From Pseudomonadota bacterium (GTDB taxonomy: Bacteria > Desulfobacterota > Desulfobulbia > Desulfobulbales > SURF-16): DNA of 8,416 nt. The stretch covers positions 1 to 8,416 of the forward strand of contig JAUVQZ010000124.1 in the NCBI GenBank assembly GCA_030597865.1, in the 5' to 3' direction. Positions 1 to 7,669 of the stretch are shown here, piece after piece (positions within the stretch are counted from its first letter, which is position 1; the number at the start of each line of letters is the position of its first letter). The position numbers and the translations under genes were made by a program. Below the pieces are notes generated by a model. That model did no database searches, was not told where the DNA came from, and saw only the letters and a program-made list of their open reading frames with translations.

Positions 1-1749
1 CTCGACGTGCTGCACAGCACGGTGCGGCCCCAGTCACTGGCTGGTGAGTTGATGAGTTCGCCGGTTATTTCCGTGCACCCGACCATGGCCATCGCCAGGG
101 CCAACAAGACACTTATTCGTTATAATATCACGGTGTTACCCGTGGTCGAAGAAGGAGAGATACTCGGACTGTTGAGCAGACGGGAGGCGGCCAAGGCCAT
201 ATACCACGATCTTGGCGACGAACCGGTGGCAAGCTATATGACCACCGAGTTTGAGGTTGTCAGCCCGAAAGCCAACCTCCTTGACATCCAGCGCCTGATC
301 ATCACCAATCGCCAGCGCACCATCCCGGTGGTCAACAGGGGGGAGCTCACCGGCATAATCACCCGCACAGACCTGTTCAGCCTGCTGGCCAGCCACCCAG
401 CCTTTCTGCCCGACCTCAAAGAGAGCCAGAACCTGCCCTCGGTGGAACGCAATCGCAACATGGCCAACCAGCTGTGCCACACCATCAACAGGGAGGTACG
501 TATCCTCTTACAGACCATTGGTGAGATTGCCCTGGGCTGCGGGGCCACGGCCTATGTGGTGGGGGGCTTTGTCCGTGACCTCCTTCTTGGCCGGGAGAGC
601 TTTGATGTGGATATCGTCATAGAGGGGGACGGCATTGATTTTGCCAAAAAACTTGCCGACCATGTTCATGGCAAGCTACGTACCCACGAAAAATTTAACA
701 CCGCTGTGGTTATCATGCCAAGCGGTATGAAGATTGACATTGCCACGGCCCGCCTTGAGTATTACGAGCATCCGGCTGCCATGCCCAAGGTGGAGTCAAG
801 CTCCATCAAACTTGACCTCTACCGCCGTGATTTTACGATCAACGCCATGGCTATCCATCTCAATCCAGACCGCTTTGGCACCCTGGTTGACTTCTTCAAC
901 TCCCAGAATGATCTCAAGGACCGAATGATCCGCATCCTCCACAACCTGAGCTTTGTGGAAGACCCCACCCGTATCTTCCGGGCCATCCGCTTTGAGCAGC
1001 GCATGGGATTCAAGCTCGGCAAACACACGGAAAAGCAAATAAAAAACTCGGTACGCCTGGGACTCTTTGACGCCGGGTTAGGCCAGCGCTTTTTCCAGGA
1101 ACTTAAACTCATCCTTTCTGAAAAGGATCCCCTGCCTGCCATCCGCCGCCTTGAACATTTCAAGCTGTTGCCCTTTCTCCATCCACGTCTGAAGATGACC
1201 ACCCGGGGCAAAAAGACCCTCCGCGAGACCCGACACGCCGTATCCTGGTATGAGCTGCTCTACCTTGACACCAAACTCTACCTATGGGTGGTCTATTTTC
1301 TTGCCCTCACCGCTCGCATGAAGACAAAATATGTTGCAGAGATGTGTGAAAAACTGGAGATACCGGAGCGCTTCAACCAGATAATCATCACGGAACGGGT
1401 TGCGGCAGACCGGGCCCTCCGCCTCTTTGACCGGGCTGACAACCTCCGCCCCAGCCGAATCTACATGGCCCTCAAGGATCTCCGCCATGAGGGTCTGCTC
1501 TTTGCCATGGCAAGTTGCCGGAACAAAAACGGCCAGATGGCCATCTCTACCTTTGTCACCAGGCTGTGCCATATCACCAACCATCTCCAGGGAGATGACC
1601 TGATTGATCTGGGCTACAGACCGGGCCCCCAGTTTCAGACGATACTGCACAGACTGCTCATGGCCACCCTGGATAATGTCTGCGCGGGCAGGGAGGATGA
1701 AATCGCCCTGCTCAAAAAAGAGTTTCCCCTTCCTGTGAAGAGCAGGTAA
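1..1749 (+). CDS. CBS-domain tRNA nucleotidyltransferase / poly(A) polymerase family protein (5' partial)
   Basis: A class II nucleotidyltransferase that acts on RNA 3' ends, most likely adding C and/or A to tRNA. The frame is open to the left edge and no ribosome-binding site precedes the GTG at 7, so the start lies upstream. Counting from codon 7 as residue 1, two CBS domains span about 15-65 and 75-130. The catalytic head follows: VGGFVRD (185-191), the metal-binding DVD (200-202), RRDFTINAMAI (273-283) and the nucleotide-selecting EDPTR (318-322) leading into IFRAIRF. A helical C-terminal region completes it. In related deltaproteobacterial proteins a DHH/DHHA1 phosphoesterase-like module precedes the CBS pair; that part would be off-window and is inferred, not seen. 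The family assignment is firm. The exact specificity (full CCA, CC-only, A-only or poly(A)) cannot be read from sequence, since Geobacter is known to divide these jobs between separate enzymes. Confidence 0.9.
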   Translation, partial: LDVLHSTVRPQSLAGELMSSPVISVHPTMAIARANKTLIRYNITVLPVVEEGEILGLLSRREAAKAIYHDLGDEPVASYMTTEFEVVSPKANLLDIQRLIITNRQRTIPVVNRGELTGIITRTDLFSLLASHPAFLPDLKESQNLPSVERNRNMANQLCHTINREVRILLQTIGEIALGCGATAYVVGGFVRDLLLGRESFDVDIVIEGDGIDFAKKLADHVHGKLRTHEKFNTAVVIMPSGMKIDIATARLEYYEHPAAMPKVESSSIKLDLYRRDFTINAMAIHLNPDRFGTLVDFFNSQNDLKDRMIRILHNLSFVEDPTRIFRAIRFEQRMGFKLGKHTEKQIKNSVRLGLFDAGLGQRFFQELKLILSEKDPLPAIRRLEHFKLLPFLHPRLKMTTRGKKTLRETRHAVSWYELLYLDTKLYLWVVYFLALTARMKTKYVAEMCEKLEIPERFNQIIITERVAADRALRLFDRADNLRPSRIYMALKDLRHEGLLFAMASCRNKNGQMAISTFVTRLCHITNHLQGDDLIDLGYRPGPQFQTILHRLLMATLDNVCAGREDEIALLKKEFPLPVKSR

Positions 1750-1909
1750 GTTGACGAGCTTGTAGCTGCTCAGGTTAATTAGCTATTTAGCCTGTAGACT
1801 GCTAGGTCTCAACAACGATTACCATGGGTTTGCCGTGCCTAACAGCCTTTAGCCTAATGAGCTACAGCCTCTCATCGAGCCCTTAACATCATATTCCGTG
1901 TAAAAAATC
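1750..1909. repeat. Non-coding spacer with degenerate short repeats
   Basis: This 160-bp spacer between the nucleotidyltransferase and the M50 protease has no plausible gene. It is rich in variants of TAGCCT/TAGCT. TTTAGCCT occurs exactly at 1786-1793 and 1848-1855. TGTAGCT (1761-1767) is the inverted match of AGCTACA (1860-1866), so the ends of the spacer could pair over about 100 nt. A short inverted pair GAGCAG/CTGCTC lies at 1740-1745 and 1766-1771 but has no T-tract, so I do not call a terminator. The base composition is visibly more AT-rich than the flanking genes. Confidence 0.4.
1751..1779 (+). promoter_or_regulatory. Possible weak sigma70-type promoter for the M50-pgeF-rsmB block
   Basis: TTGACG (1751-1756, five of six matches to the -35 consensus) is followed after 17 nt by GTTAAT (1774-1779, four of six to the -10). 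It begins one base after the upstream stop codon, in the only sizeable spacer before the M50 gene. The match is modest and such hits arise by chance, so this is a suggestion only. Confidence 0.22.
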
Positions 1910-2530
1910 ATGTTTGACATCAATTTCCAGGATCTCATTATTCAGATCCCTGTTTTTCTCTTTGCCCTCACCATCCATGAGTTCTCCCATGGCTATGTTG
2001 CCTCGCTCTGCGGCGATCAAACCGCCAGGATGCAGGGCAGGCTGACCATGAATCCCCTAAAGCATCTTGACCCCCTGGGCACCCTGGCCATTTTTATCAT
2101 CCATTTCGGCTGGGCCAGGCCAATACCGGTTGATCCGCGCAACTTCAGGAATCCACGCCGTGATATGATCCTGGTCTCCCTGGCCGGCCCCATGTCCAAC
2201 CTGGCCACCATGATTATCAGCCTCTTTGCCCTTATCGCCATTGTCTCTCTGGGCCCGGTGATACCTGCCTTTGTGGCCCAGCCTCTCATTGCCATGTTTT
2301 CATGGAGCATTATGATCAACTCCATTCTGGCTATCTTTAATATGATCCCCATACCACCCCTCGATGGCAGCAAGGTTCTCATGGGCCTTCTTCCCCCTGA
2401 GCAGGCCCGCTATCTGGCCCGACTGGAAGGGGCGGGATTCATCCTGATCATGATCCTGGCCTTTACCGGTGTGCTTGGTAAGTTCATCAGGTTTGTCCAA
2501 GGCCTTCTATTCAGCTTTTTCGCCGGCTAA
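1910..2530 (+). CDS. Site-2 protease family (M50) membrane metalloprotease
   Basis: An intramembrane zinc metalloprotease of the short bacterial M50 type, 206 aa, expected in the inner membrane. The zinc-binding HEFSH lies at residues 23-27 in the first hydrophobic segment (about 9-27). NPLKHLDPLGT (48-58) follows, then membrane segments near 88-113 and 122-145, the third zinc ligand D152 within NMIPIPPLDG (144-153), and a last segment near 176-195. Length and motif order match the minimal family core, with no PDZ or CBS domain. ATG 1910 is the only reasonable start: an in-frame TAA lies at 1901-1903, and the next Met (41) is past the active site. No Shine-Dalgarno sequence is visible, so translation may be weak. 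The next gene starts 7 bp after the stop. The substrate is unknown; family members cleave membrane-bound regulators, but nothing here identifies one. Confidence 0.93.
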   Translation: MFDINFQDLIIQIPVFLFALTIHEFSHGYVASLCGDQTARMQGRLTMNPLKHLDPLGTLAIFIIHFGWARPIPVDPRNFRNPRRDMILVSLAGPMSNLATMIISLFALIAIVSLGPVIPAFVAQPLIAMFSWSIMINSILAIFNMIPIPPLDGSKVLMGLLPPEQARYLARLEGAGFILIMILAFTGVLGKFIRFVQGLLFSFFAG

Positions 2531-2537
2531 AGAGCAG

Positions 2538-3278
2538 ATGCCACTTCATGCTGCCCATACCTTTGCCATCTTTGCCGATAGCCCCCGCCTTGTCCATGGC
2601 TGCTTTCACCGCCATGACGGGATCAGTCCTGCCCCCTTTAATTCCCTGAATATCAGCCTCGGGGTCGGTGATGATCCAGACAATGTTCATCACAACCGAT
2701 CCCTGGTCAAAAGGGCCCTGGGCTGCGAAACCCTCGTTTCAACCAGGCAGGTCCATGGCAACAGGGTCGCTGTTGTCCGGGAAATGGCCGAAGACCAGGA
2801 GCTTGATGGCTACGATGCCCTAATCACCGATAGGCCTGGGCTGGCCCTCCTCATCCAACAGGCCGATTGCCAGGCGGTTTTACTCCATGACCCGCAGAGG
2901 AAGGTGGTTGCCAACATCCATTGCGGCTGGCAGGGCAGTGTGGCCAATATTATCGGCACAACCATTAGGCAGATGGCTGACTCCTTCCTCTCTGACCCAG
3001 CCCATATCAAGGCAGCAATAAGCCCGGCCCTCGGCCCCTGCTGTGGAGAGTTTATCCATTATGAAAAAGAGCTGCCCGCCGCCTTTCACCGCTTTGGGCT
3101 GAGTGCCAACCATTTTGATTTTCCGGCCATCAGCACCATGCAGCTCCTTGAGGCCGGTCTTGCCGCTGACCACATCGAGGTGGCCGGTATCTGCACCAAA
3201 TGCAACGACGATTGGTTTTCCTTTCGCCGCAACAGGCACACCGGGCGCTCCTGCTCAACCATCGGACTTATGCCATGA
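2538..3278 (+). CDS. pgeF: Laccase-domain protein, PgeF/YfiH family (purine nucleoside phosphorylase-like)
   Basis: A 246-aa member of the DUF152/Cu-oxidase_4 family. Homologues have been reported as purine nucleoside phosphorylase/adenosine deaminase enzymes, and E. coli PgeF as a peptidoglycan-editing factor. The three metal-ligand positions of the family are present: H73 in QVHG (71-74), C111 in ADC (109-111) and H128 in IHCGWQG (127-133). GPCC (166-169) and a C-terminal CTKCNDDWFSFRR also match the family. The motif around H128 reads HCGWQG rather than the common HAGWRG, a small variation that keeps the ligand. I chose ATG 2538 because it lies 7 bp after the M50 stop and gives the usual family length. 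An in-frame GTG at 2469 would add 23 unrelated residues overlapping the M50 gene. The stop overlaps the next start (ATGA), so pgeF and rsmB are probably translationally coupled. Confidence 0.9.
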   Translation: MPLHAAHTFAIFADSPRLVHGCFHRHDGISPAPFNSLNISLGVGDDPDNVHHNRSLVKRALGCETLVSTRQVHGNRVAVVREMAEDQELDGYDALITDRPGLALLIQQADCQAVLLHDPQRKVVANIHCGWQGSVANIIGTTIRQMADSFLSDPAHIKAAISPALGPCCGEFIHYEKELPAAFHRFGLSANHFDFPAISTMQLLEAGLAADHIEVAGICTKCNDDWFSFRRNRHTGRSCSTIGLMP

Positions 3279-4603
3279 CCAGTCGCGCCGTCGCCATTCG
3301 CTGCCTTGTTGAGCAGAACCGTTCAAAGGAACCTGTGGACCAGGTTCTTGCCAGCCTTTTTGACCAGCACCCCCCCAAAGACGACAGGGACAGACAGCTG
3401 GCCATGGCCCTTGTTTATGGGGTTTTGCGTCACCGTCAGGAGCTGGACGCCGTCCTCCAACAGTATTCAAAAACAGCCTTAAAGAAGCTAAAACCCCTGG
3501 TTTTACAGGCCCTGCGCATCGGCCTTGTCCAACTGCTCTTCATGGATCGTATTCCAGAATCTGCTGCGGTTAACGAGACCATCAAGGGTCTGGGACAGCA
3601 GCCCAAATGGCTCAAGGGTTTTGCCAATGGTGTCTTGCGGGCCATGGCCCGTGATATTGCCGGGGTTCGCCAACGCCTGGCCGACCTGCCCCCTGAAAAA
3701 CGACTCAACCATCCCGACTGGCTCGTTTCCATGTGGAAGGATCAGTTTGGCCTGGAGCAAACCCACGCACTCTGCCTGGCAAATAATAGATTGCCGCCGC
3801 TGACCCTGCGGGTCAATCCCCACAGGGTTGGCCGGGGGGATTTTCTTGCCCAGCTTCATGACAGGGGCATTATGGCCCACCCGGGTAGGTTTACCGACCA
3901 GGCGGTTCTTCTCAATGACTTCCACGACCGGATTGATTCCCTGCCTGGTTATAACGAAGGCTGGTTTCATGTCCAGGATGAGGCTGCCCAGCTCATAGCC
4001 TCCTTTTTCACCGATCTGCCCAGCGGGGCATACCTTGACGGCTGTGCCGGCCTGGGGGGGAAAACCATTCTCCTTGACCAGGTATTGCCCCCTGATGCCT
4101 CCCTGGCAGCGGTTGACCCCAATGCAGGCCGCCACACCATTTTCAAAGAAAATCTTGGCCGTTGCCACTGCCGCCCCATCCCTTTATATGCCACCACCCT
4201 TCAAGATTTCGCCCGCAACCCTGACCAGCCATTTGACGGCGTGCTCCTTGATGCGCCCTGCTCAGGCCTTGGGGTCATAGGTAGGCAACCGGATATCCGC
4301 TGGAACCGCACCGTTGAGGACCTTGAAAAGCTGGCGCAGTCCCAGCTGGAAATCCTTGACTCTGCCGCGACACTGGTGCGGCCAGGGGGTGTGGTTGTCT
4401 ATGTCACCTGCTCCCTCTCCACCATCGAAAACGAGGAGGTCATCAATACGTTTTTAGATACACATCCGCAGTTTTCCATCCTGCCCCCCCGCCTTTGCGG
4501 ACCGGCAGCTGAGCTTGTCACCGAGCAAGGCTTTCTCCGAACCATGCCCACCCAGGGTCTCGATGGCTTTTTTGCCGCCCGTCTCATCAACAGGGCCCGG
4601 TAA
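3275..4603 (+). CDS. rsmB: 16S rRNA (cytosine-967-C5)-methyltransferase RsmB
   Basis: A SAM-dependent RNA m5C methyltransferase of 442 aa, the usual RsmB/Fmu length. The N-terminal ~135 residues form the NusB-like RNA-binding domain, with the helical ALVYGVLRHR and VNETIKG signatures. The Rossmann methyltransferase domain follows. The SAM-binding loop is DGCAGLGGKT (255-264). Motif IV is DAPCSG (327-332, with C329 the product-release cysteine), PDIRW is at 339-343, and motif VI is VTCSLSTIENE (377-387, with C379 the catalytic nucleophile). The protein ends with the typical DGFFAARL. Motif I more often reads CAAPGGKT, so AGLGGKT is a variant, but the glycines and lysine are kept. ATG 3275 overlaps the pgeF stop as ATGA, giving a family-length protein. 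An in-frame ATG at 3200 would add 25 residues lying inside pgeF. Confidence 0.94.
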   Translation: MTSRAVAIRCLVEQNRSKEPVDQVLASLFDQHPPKDDRDRQLAMALVYGVLRHRQELDAVLQQYSKTALKKLKPLVLQALRIGLVQLLFMDRIPESAAVNETIKGLGQQPKWLKGFANGVLRAMARDIAGVRQRLADLPPEKRLNHPDWLVSMWKDQFGLEQTHALCLANNRLPPLTLRVNPHRVGRGDFLAQLHDRGIMAHPGRFTDQAVLLNDFHDRIDSLPGYNEGWFHVQDEAAQLIASFFTDLPSGAYLDGCAGLGGKTILLDQVLPPDASLAAVDPNAGRHTIFKENLGRCHCRPIPLYATTLQDFARNPDQPFDGVLLDAPCSGLGVIGRQPDIRWNRTVEDLEKLAQSQLEILDSAATLVRPGGVVVYVTCSLSTIENEEVINTFLDTHPQFSILPPRLCGPAAELVTEQGFLRTMPTQGLDGFFAARLINRAR

Positions 4604-4686
4604 AAATGCTTCCCATTCCTAAGTAGGTGCTGTAGAAATCGGTCTTGGCCTTCCCCCTTTACCTTTTCCCAGCGTAATAAGAATCC
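4604..4686. other. rsmB-uvrA spacer without clear signals
   Basis: These 83 bp separate rsmB from uvrA. I find no stem-loop with a T-tract, so no terminator for rsmB, and no promoter pair that beats chance. uvrA may therefore be reached by read-through from the upstream block, or have a promoter I cannot recognise. The uvrA start is preceded only by a poor purine stretch (AATAAGAA) that could serve as a weak ribosome-binding site. Confidence 0.4.
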
Positions 4687-7521
4687 ATGGAACCAGACAC
4701 CATCCGCATCCGCGGCGCCCGGATGCATAATCTTAAAAATATTGATGTTGATTTGCCCCGCAACAAGCTTGTGGTCTTTACCGGCCTGAGCGGTTCCGGC
4801 AAATCCTCCCTGGCCTTTGACACCCTCTATGCCGAGGGCCAGCGCCGTTACGTGGAATCCCTCTCCACCTATGCCCGGCAGTTTCTTGGCCAGATGGATA
4901 AACCCGAGGTGGATACCCTTGAGGGCCTAAGCCCGGCCGTTTCCATTGAACAGCGTTCCACCAGTAAGAATCCCCGCTCCACCGTGGGCACCATCACCGA
5001 GATTTATGACCATTTCCGCCTCCTCTTTGCCCGGGTGGGGCATCAGCATTGTCCTGACTGCGGCGACCGTATTGAGCCCCAATCCATCGACGATATGGTC
5101 ACTGCCCTCACCTCCCTTGGCCACGGGACGAAACTTCTCATCCTCGCCCCCCTCATCGACAACCGCAAGGGTGAGTATGTTGATCTCTTTGCCCGGCTGC
5201 GCAAGGAAGGCTATGTCCGGGTTCGGGTGGACGGTGAGACCCTCTCCCTGGACAACCCCATCACCCTTGCCAAAACCAAACGCCATACCATTGAGGTGGT
5301 GGTGGACCGCCTGGTTGTCAAAGACTCCTCCCAACGCCGGCTGGCTGACTCCGTCAACACCGCAGTTCAGGTTTCCCAGGGATTTTTGCTGATCCATTTT
5401 CCTGCGACAGGGGAAGAAAAACTGCTCAGCGAACGGGCCGCCTGTATTCAATGCGGTACCAGCCTGCAGGATCTGTCGCCCCAGCTCTTTTCCTTTAACA
5501 ATCCCAAAGGTGCCTGCGATGAATGTGGGTGGCTGGGCATTAAACATTTCTTTGACCCGGATCTGGTGGTTCCGGACCCCAGCCTGACCATTAACCAAGG
5601 GGCCCTTGCTCCCTGGGCTGGACGTCGTAGCCAGAGCTATTCCAGCCAGCTCCTTGCCGCCCTTGGCGATCATTATGGTTTTGAGCTGGACATCCCCTTT
5701 GACAACCTGCCAAAAAAGGCGCAGGACATCATCTTGCACGGCACAGGCCGTGAACCCATCTTTTTTCATTATGTGCGCTACAGGCGCTCTATGACCTCAG
5801 AAACACCCTTTGAGGGCCTCATCCCCAATCTCGCCCGCCGTTTCCATGAAACAAGCTCTTCCGCCATGCGTGATGAGTTGGGCCAATACATGAACGAGCA
5901 GCCCTGCCCCCGTTGCCATGGCGCCCGCCTCAAGCCTGAGGCCCTGGCCGTCAAGATCGGCCATTGGGCCATTAACGATTTGACCGCCATGTCAATCGAC
6001 CGGCTTTTTGCCTCCCTGCAACAACTGCACTTTACCAGCCAGGAGCGCATTATTTCCGAACGGATTATCAAGGAAATCATGGAGAGACTCAGCTTTCTGC
6101 GCGATGTTGGCCTTGGTTATCTTACCCTGGCCCGTACGGCAGGCACCCTCTCCGGCGGCGAGGCCCAACGTATCCGCCTGGCCTCACAGATCGGCTCCCA
6201 ACTGGTCGGCGTTCTCTACATCCTTGATGAACCAAGTATTGGCCTGCACCAACGTGACAATGATCGATTGATCAAAACCCTGACCAACCTGCGTGACCTC
6301 GGCAATACCGTTATCGTCGTGGAGCATGACACTGATACCATTCTTGCCGCTGACCATGTCCTTGACATTGGCCCCGGGGCCGGAGTGCATGGCGGCAGGG
6401 TGGTATATAACGGCCCCGTATCCGGCCTTGTGGCGGATCAGGTCTCTGTCACCGGCGGCTACCTCTCCGGCCGGCTGGAAATTGCCACCCCGACTAAGCG
6501 GCGTAAGCCTTCAGCCAAGAAGGGCTGGATCACCGTCAAAGGGGCCTGCGCCAATAATCTGCAAGCAATCACGGCAAAATTTCCCCTGGGGCTTATGACC
6601 TGCGTAACCGGGGTCTCCGGTTCCGGCAAGAGCTCACTGGTCATTGAGGCCCTCTACAAAGGGGCCATCAACCATCTCCGCCATAAAAAGGGTGGCAGCA
6701 GCTCCTACGCCTCCCTCACTGGCGTTGAGCGGATAGACAAGGTGATCGACATTGACCAGAGCGCCATTGGCCGCACACCACGTTCCAATCCGGCAACCTA
6801 TACCGGCATCCTCACGCCGATCAGGGAGCTTTTCAGCAAACTGCCTGAGGCCCGGGCCCGGGGCTACAAACCGGGGCGTTTCAGCTTTAACATCAAGGGG
6901 GGGCGCTGCGAGGCCTGTGAGGGGGAAGGGGTCATCAAGATTGCCATGCATTTTCTGCCTGACATCTATGTCACCTGCGATACCTGCAACGGTAAACGCT
7001 ATAATGGTGAGACCCTGGAGATCAGGTACAAGGACAAGAACATCGCAGAGATTCTGGCCATGACCGTGGAAGAGGCCCTGGATTTCTTCAAGAATGTGCC
7101 GCCCATTAAAAATCGGCTGGCAACGGTTGCCGATGTCGGCCTGCCCTATATTTCATTGGGGCAAGCCTCGGTGACCTTGTCCGGTGGTGAGGCCCAAAGG
7201 ATCAAACTGGCCAGGGAACTGCGGAAACGTTCCACGGGCAGCACCCTCTATATCCTGGACGAGCCCACCACCGGCCTGCACCCGGCCGACATCCAGCACC
7301 TGCTTGGTGTCCTGAACCGTTTAGTGGACAGCGGCAATACCGTGGTCATCATTGAACACAACCTCGATGTCAGCAAGACCGCCGATCACATCATCGATGT
7401 TGGCCCGGAGGGGGGAGAGGGAGGGGGCAAAATCATTGCCCAGGGAACCCCGGAGAAGGTCGCTGTAGAGGAAGATTCATTTACCGGCCTTTATTTGCAA
7501 AGGATCCTCGCCAAGCGCTAA
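4687..7521 (+). CDS. uvrA: Excinuclease ABC subunit A (UvrA)
   Basis: The DNA-damage sensor of nucleotide excision repair, a cytoplasmic ABC ATPase that dimerises, scans DNA and loads UvrB. The 944-aa length is typical. First ATPase: Walker A GLSGSGKSS (33-41), ABC signature LSGGEAQRIRLA (488-499), Walker B LYILDEPS (510-517). Second ATPase: Walker A GVSGSGKSS (642-650), signature LSGGEAQRIKLA (831-842), Walker B LYILDEPTTGLH (854-865). Zinc modules: C253/C256 with C277/C280 in the signature-I insertion, and C741/C744 with C764/C767 (C-x2-C, 19 residues, C-x2-C), which supports the DNA-binding region. Further conserved CPDCG (122-126) and CPRCHGARL (407-415) are present. All nucleotide- and zinc-binding residues look intact. 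The start at 4687 gives the standard N-terminus (IRIRGARMHNLKNI). It lies 83 bp downstream of rsmB, which has no functional link to it. Confidence 0.98.
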   Translation: MEPDTIRIRGARMHNLKNIDVDLPRNKLVVFTGLSGSGKSSLAFDTLYAEGQRRYVESLSTYARQFLGQMDKPEVDTLEGLSPAVSIEQRSTSKNPRSTVGTITEIYDHFRLLFARVGHQHCPDCGDRIEPQSIDDMVTALTSLGHGTKLLILAPLIDNRKGEYVDLFARLRKEGYVRVRVDGETLSLDNPITLAKTKRHTIEVVVDRLVVKDSSQRRLADSVNTAVQVSQGFLLIHFPATGEEKLLSERAACIQCGTSLQDLSPQLFSFNNPKGACDECGWLGIKHFFDPDLVVPDPSLTINQGALAPWAGRRSQSYSSQLLAALGDHYGFELDIPFDNLPKKAQDIILHGTGREPIFFHYVRYRRSMTSETPFEGLIPNLARRFHETSSSAMRDELGQYMNEQPCPRCHGARLKPEALAVKIGHWAINDLTAMSIDRLFASLQQLHFTSQERIISERIIKEIMERLSFLRDVGLGYLTLARTAGTLSGGEAQRIRLASQIGSQLVGVLYILDEPSIGLHQRDNDRLIKTLTNLRDLGNTVIVVEHDTDTILAADHVLDIGPGAGVHGGRVVYNGPVSGLVADQVSVTGGYLSGRLEIATPTKRRKPSAKKGWITVKGACANNLQAITAKFPLGLMTCVTGVSGSGKSSLVIEALYKGAINHLRHKKGGSSSYASLTGVERIDKVIDIDQSAIGRTPRSNPATYTGILTPIRELFSKLPEARARGYKPGRFSFNIKGGRCEACEGEGVIKIAMHFLPDIYVTCDTCNGKRYNGETLEIRYKDKNIAEILAMTVEEALDFFKNVPPIKNRLATVADVGLPYISLGQASVTLSGGEAQRIKLARELRKRSTGSTLYILDEPTTGLHPADIQHLLGVLNRLVDSGNTVVIIEHNLDVSKTADHIIDVGPEGGEGGGKIIAQGTPEKVAVEEDSFTGLYLQRILAKR

Positions 7522-7523
7522 TT

Positions 7524-7555
7524 TGCTATTTCCCTTTGAAATGGCATTGCTTTTT
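7524..7555 (+). terminator. Possible weak terminator hairpin after uvrA
   Basis: Just after the uvrA stop, TGCTATTTC (7524-7532) can pair with GAAATGGCA (7538-7546) across a 5-nt loop, with one T-G wobble. A run of five T follows at 7551-7555. The stem is AT-rich and the T-run is 4 nt away from it, so this would be a poor intrinsic terminator. It overlaps the -35 box of the proposed secB promoter. Confidence 0.28.
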
Positions 7556-7564
7556 GACTATAGT
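7536..7564 (+). promoter_or_regulatory. sigma70-type promoter for secB
   Basis: TTGAAA (7536-7541) is separated by exactly 17 nt from TATAGT (7559-7564). Each box has five of six matches to the consensus with ideal spacing, and it sits in the only sizeable spacer upstream of secB. Initiation would be expected near 7570-7572, giving a 5' leader of about 145 nt to the ATG at 7717. This is the strongest promoter-like sequence I see in the window. Confidence 0.6.
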
Positions 7565-7625
7565 GAGCAGCTATTAAGCAACCCAGAAAAGCCTTTTACT
7601 GACGGGTTCCCTCTAAAATGCGACA

Positions 7626-7658
7626 CCTGGTTCGACGCACCGCAACACTCGGACCAGG
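7626..7658 (+). promoter_or_regulatory. 10-bp stem-loop in the secB 5' leader
   Basis: CCTGGTTCGA (7626-7635) pairs with TCGGACCAGG (7649-7658) with a single T-G wobble, leaving a 13-nt loop. No T-run follows, so it is not an intrinsic terminator. It lies between the proposed promoter and the first of two ribosome-binding sites, ending 11 nt before it. It could stabilise the mRNA or bind a regulator, but no known leader family is recognised. Confidence 0.5.
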
Positions 7659-7669
7659 CGGCAATTTTC

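Noticed and set aside
1740..1771. GAGCAG/CTGCTC inverted repeat as a terminator for the first gene
   Set aside because: The stem is only 6 bp with a 20-nt loop, and no T-run follows.
2469..2537. Upstream GTG start for pgeF at 2469
   Set aside because: It would add 23 residues overlapping the end of the M50 gene and exceed the usual family start. The ATG at 2538, just after the M50 stop, fits better.
3200..3274. Upstream ATG start for rsmB at 3200
   Set aside because: The 25 extra residues lie inside the pgeF coding sequence and have no counterpart in RsmB. The ATGA overlap at 3275 is a typical coupled start.
3503..4168. 221-codon open frame on the minus strand inside rsmB
   Set aside because: It is antisense to the conserved RsmB methyltransferase region and has no recognisable motif; it is a by-product of codon bias.
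4927..5769. 280-codon open frame on the minus strand inside uvrA
   Set aside because: It is fully antisense to a conserved part of uvrA. The translation shows no recognisable domain, and GC-rich codon bias commonly creates such antisense frames.
7629..7645. GGTTCGA, resembling a tRNA T-loop
   Set aside because: No T-arm, acceptor stem or anticodon arm can be formed around it. The bases instead take part in the 10-bp leader hairpin.
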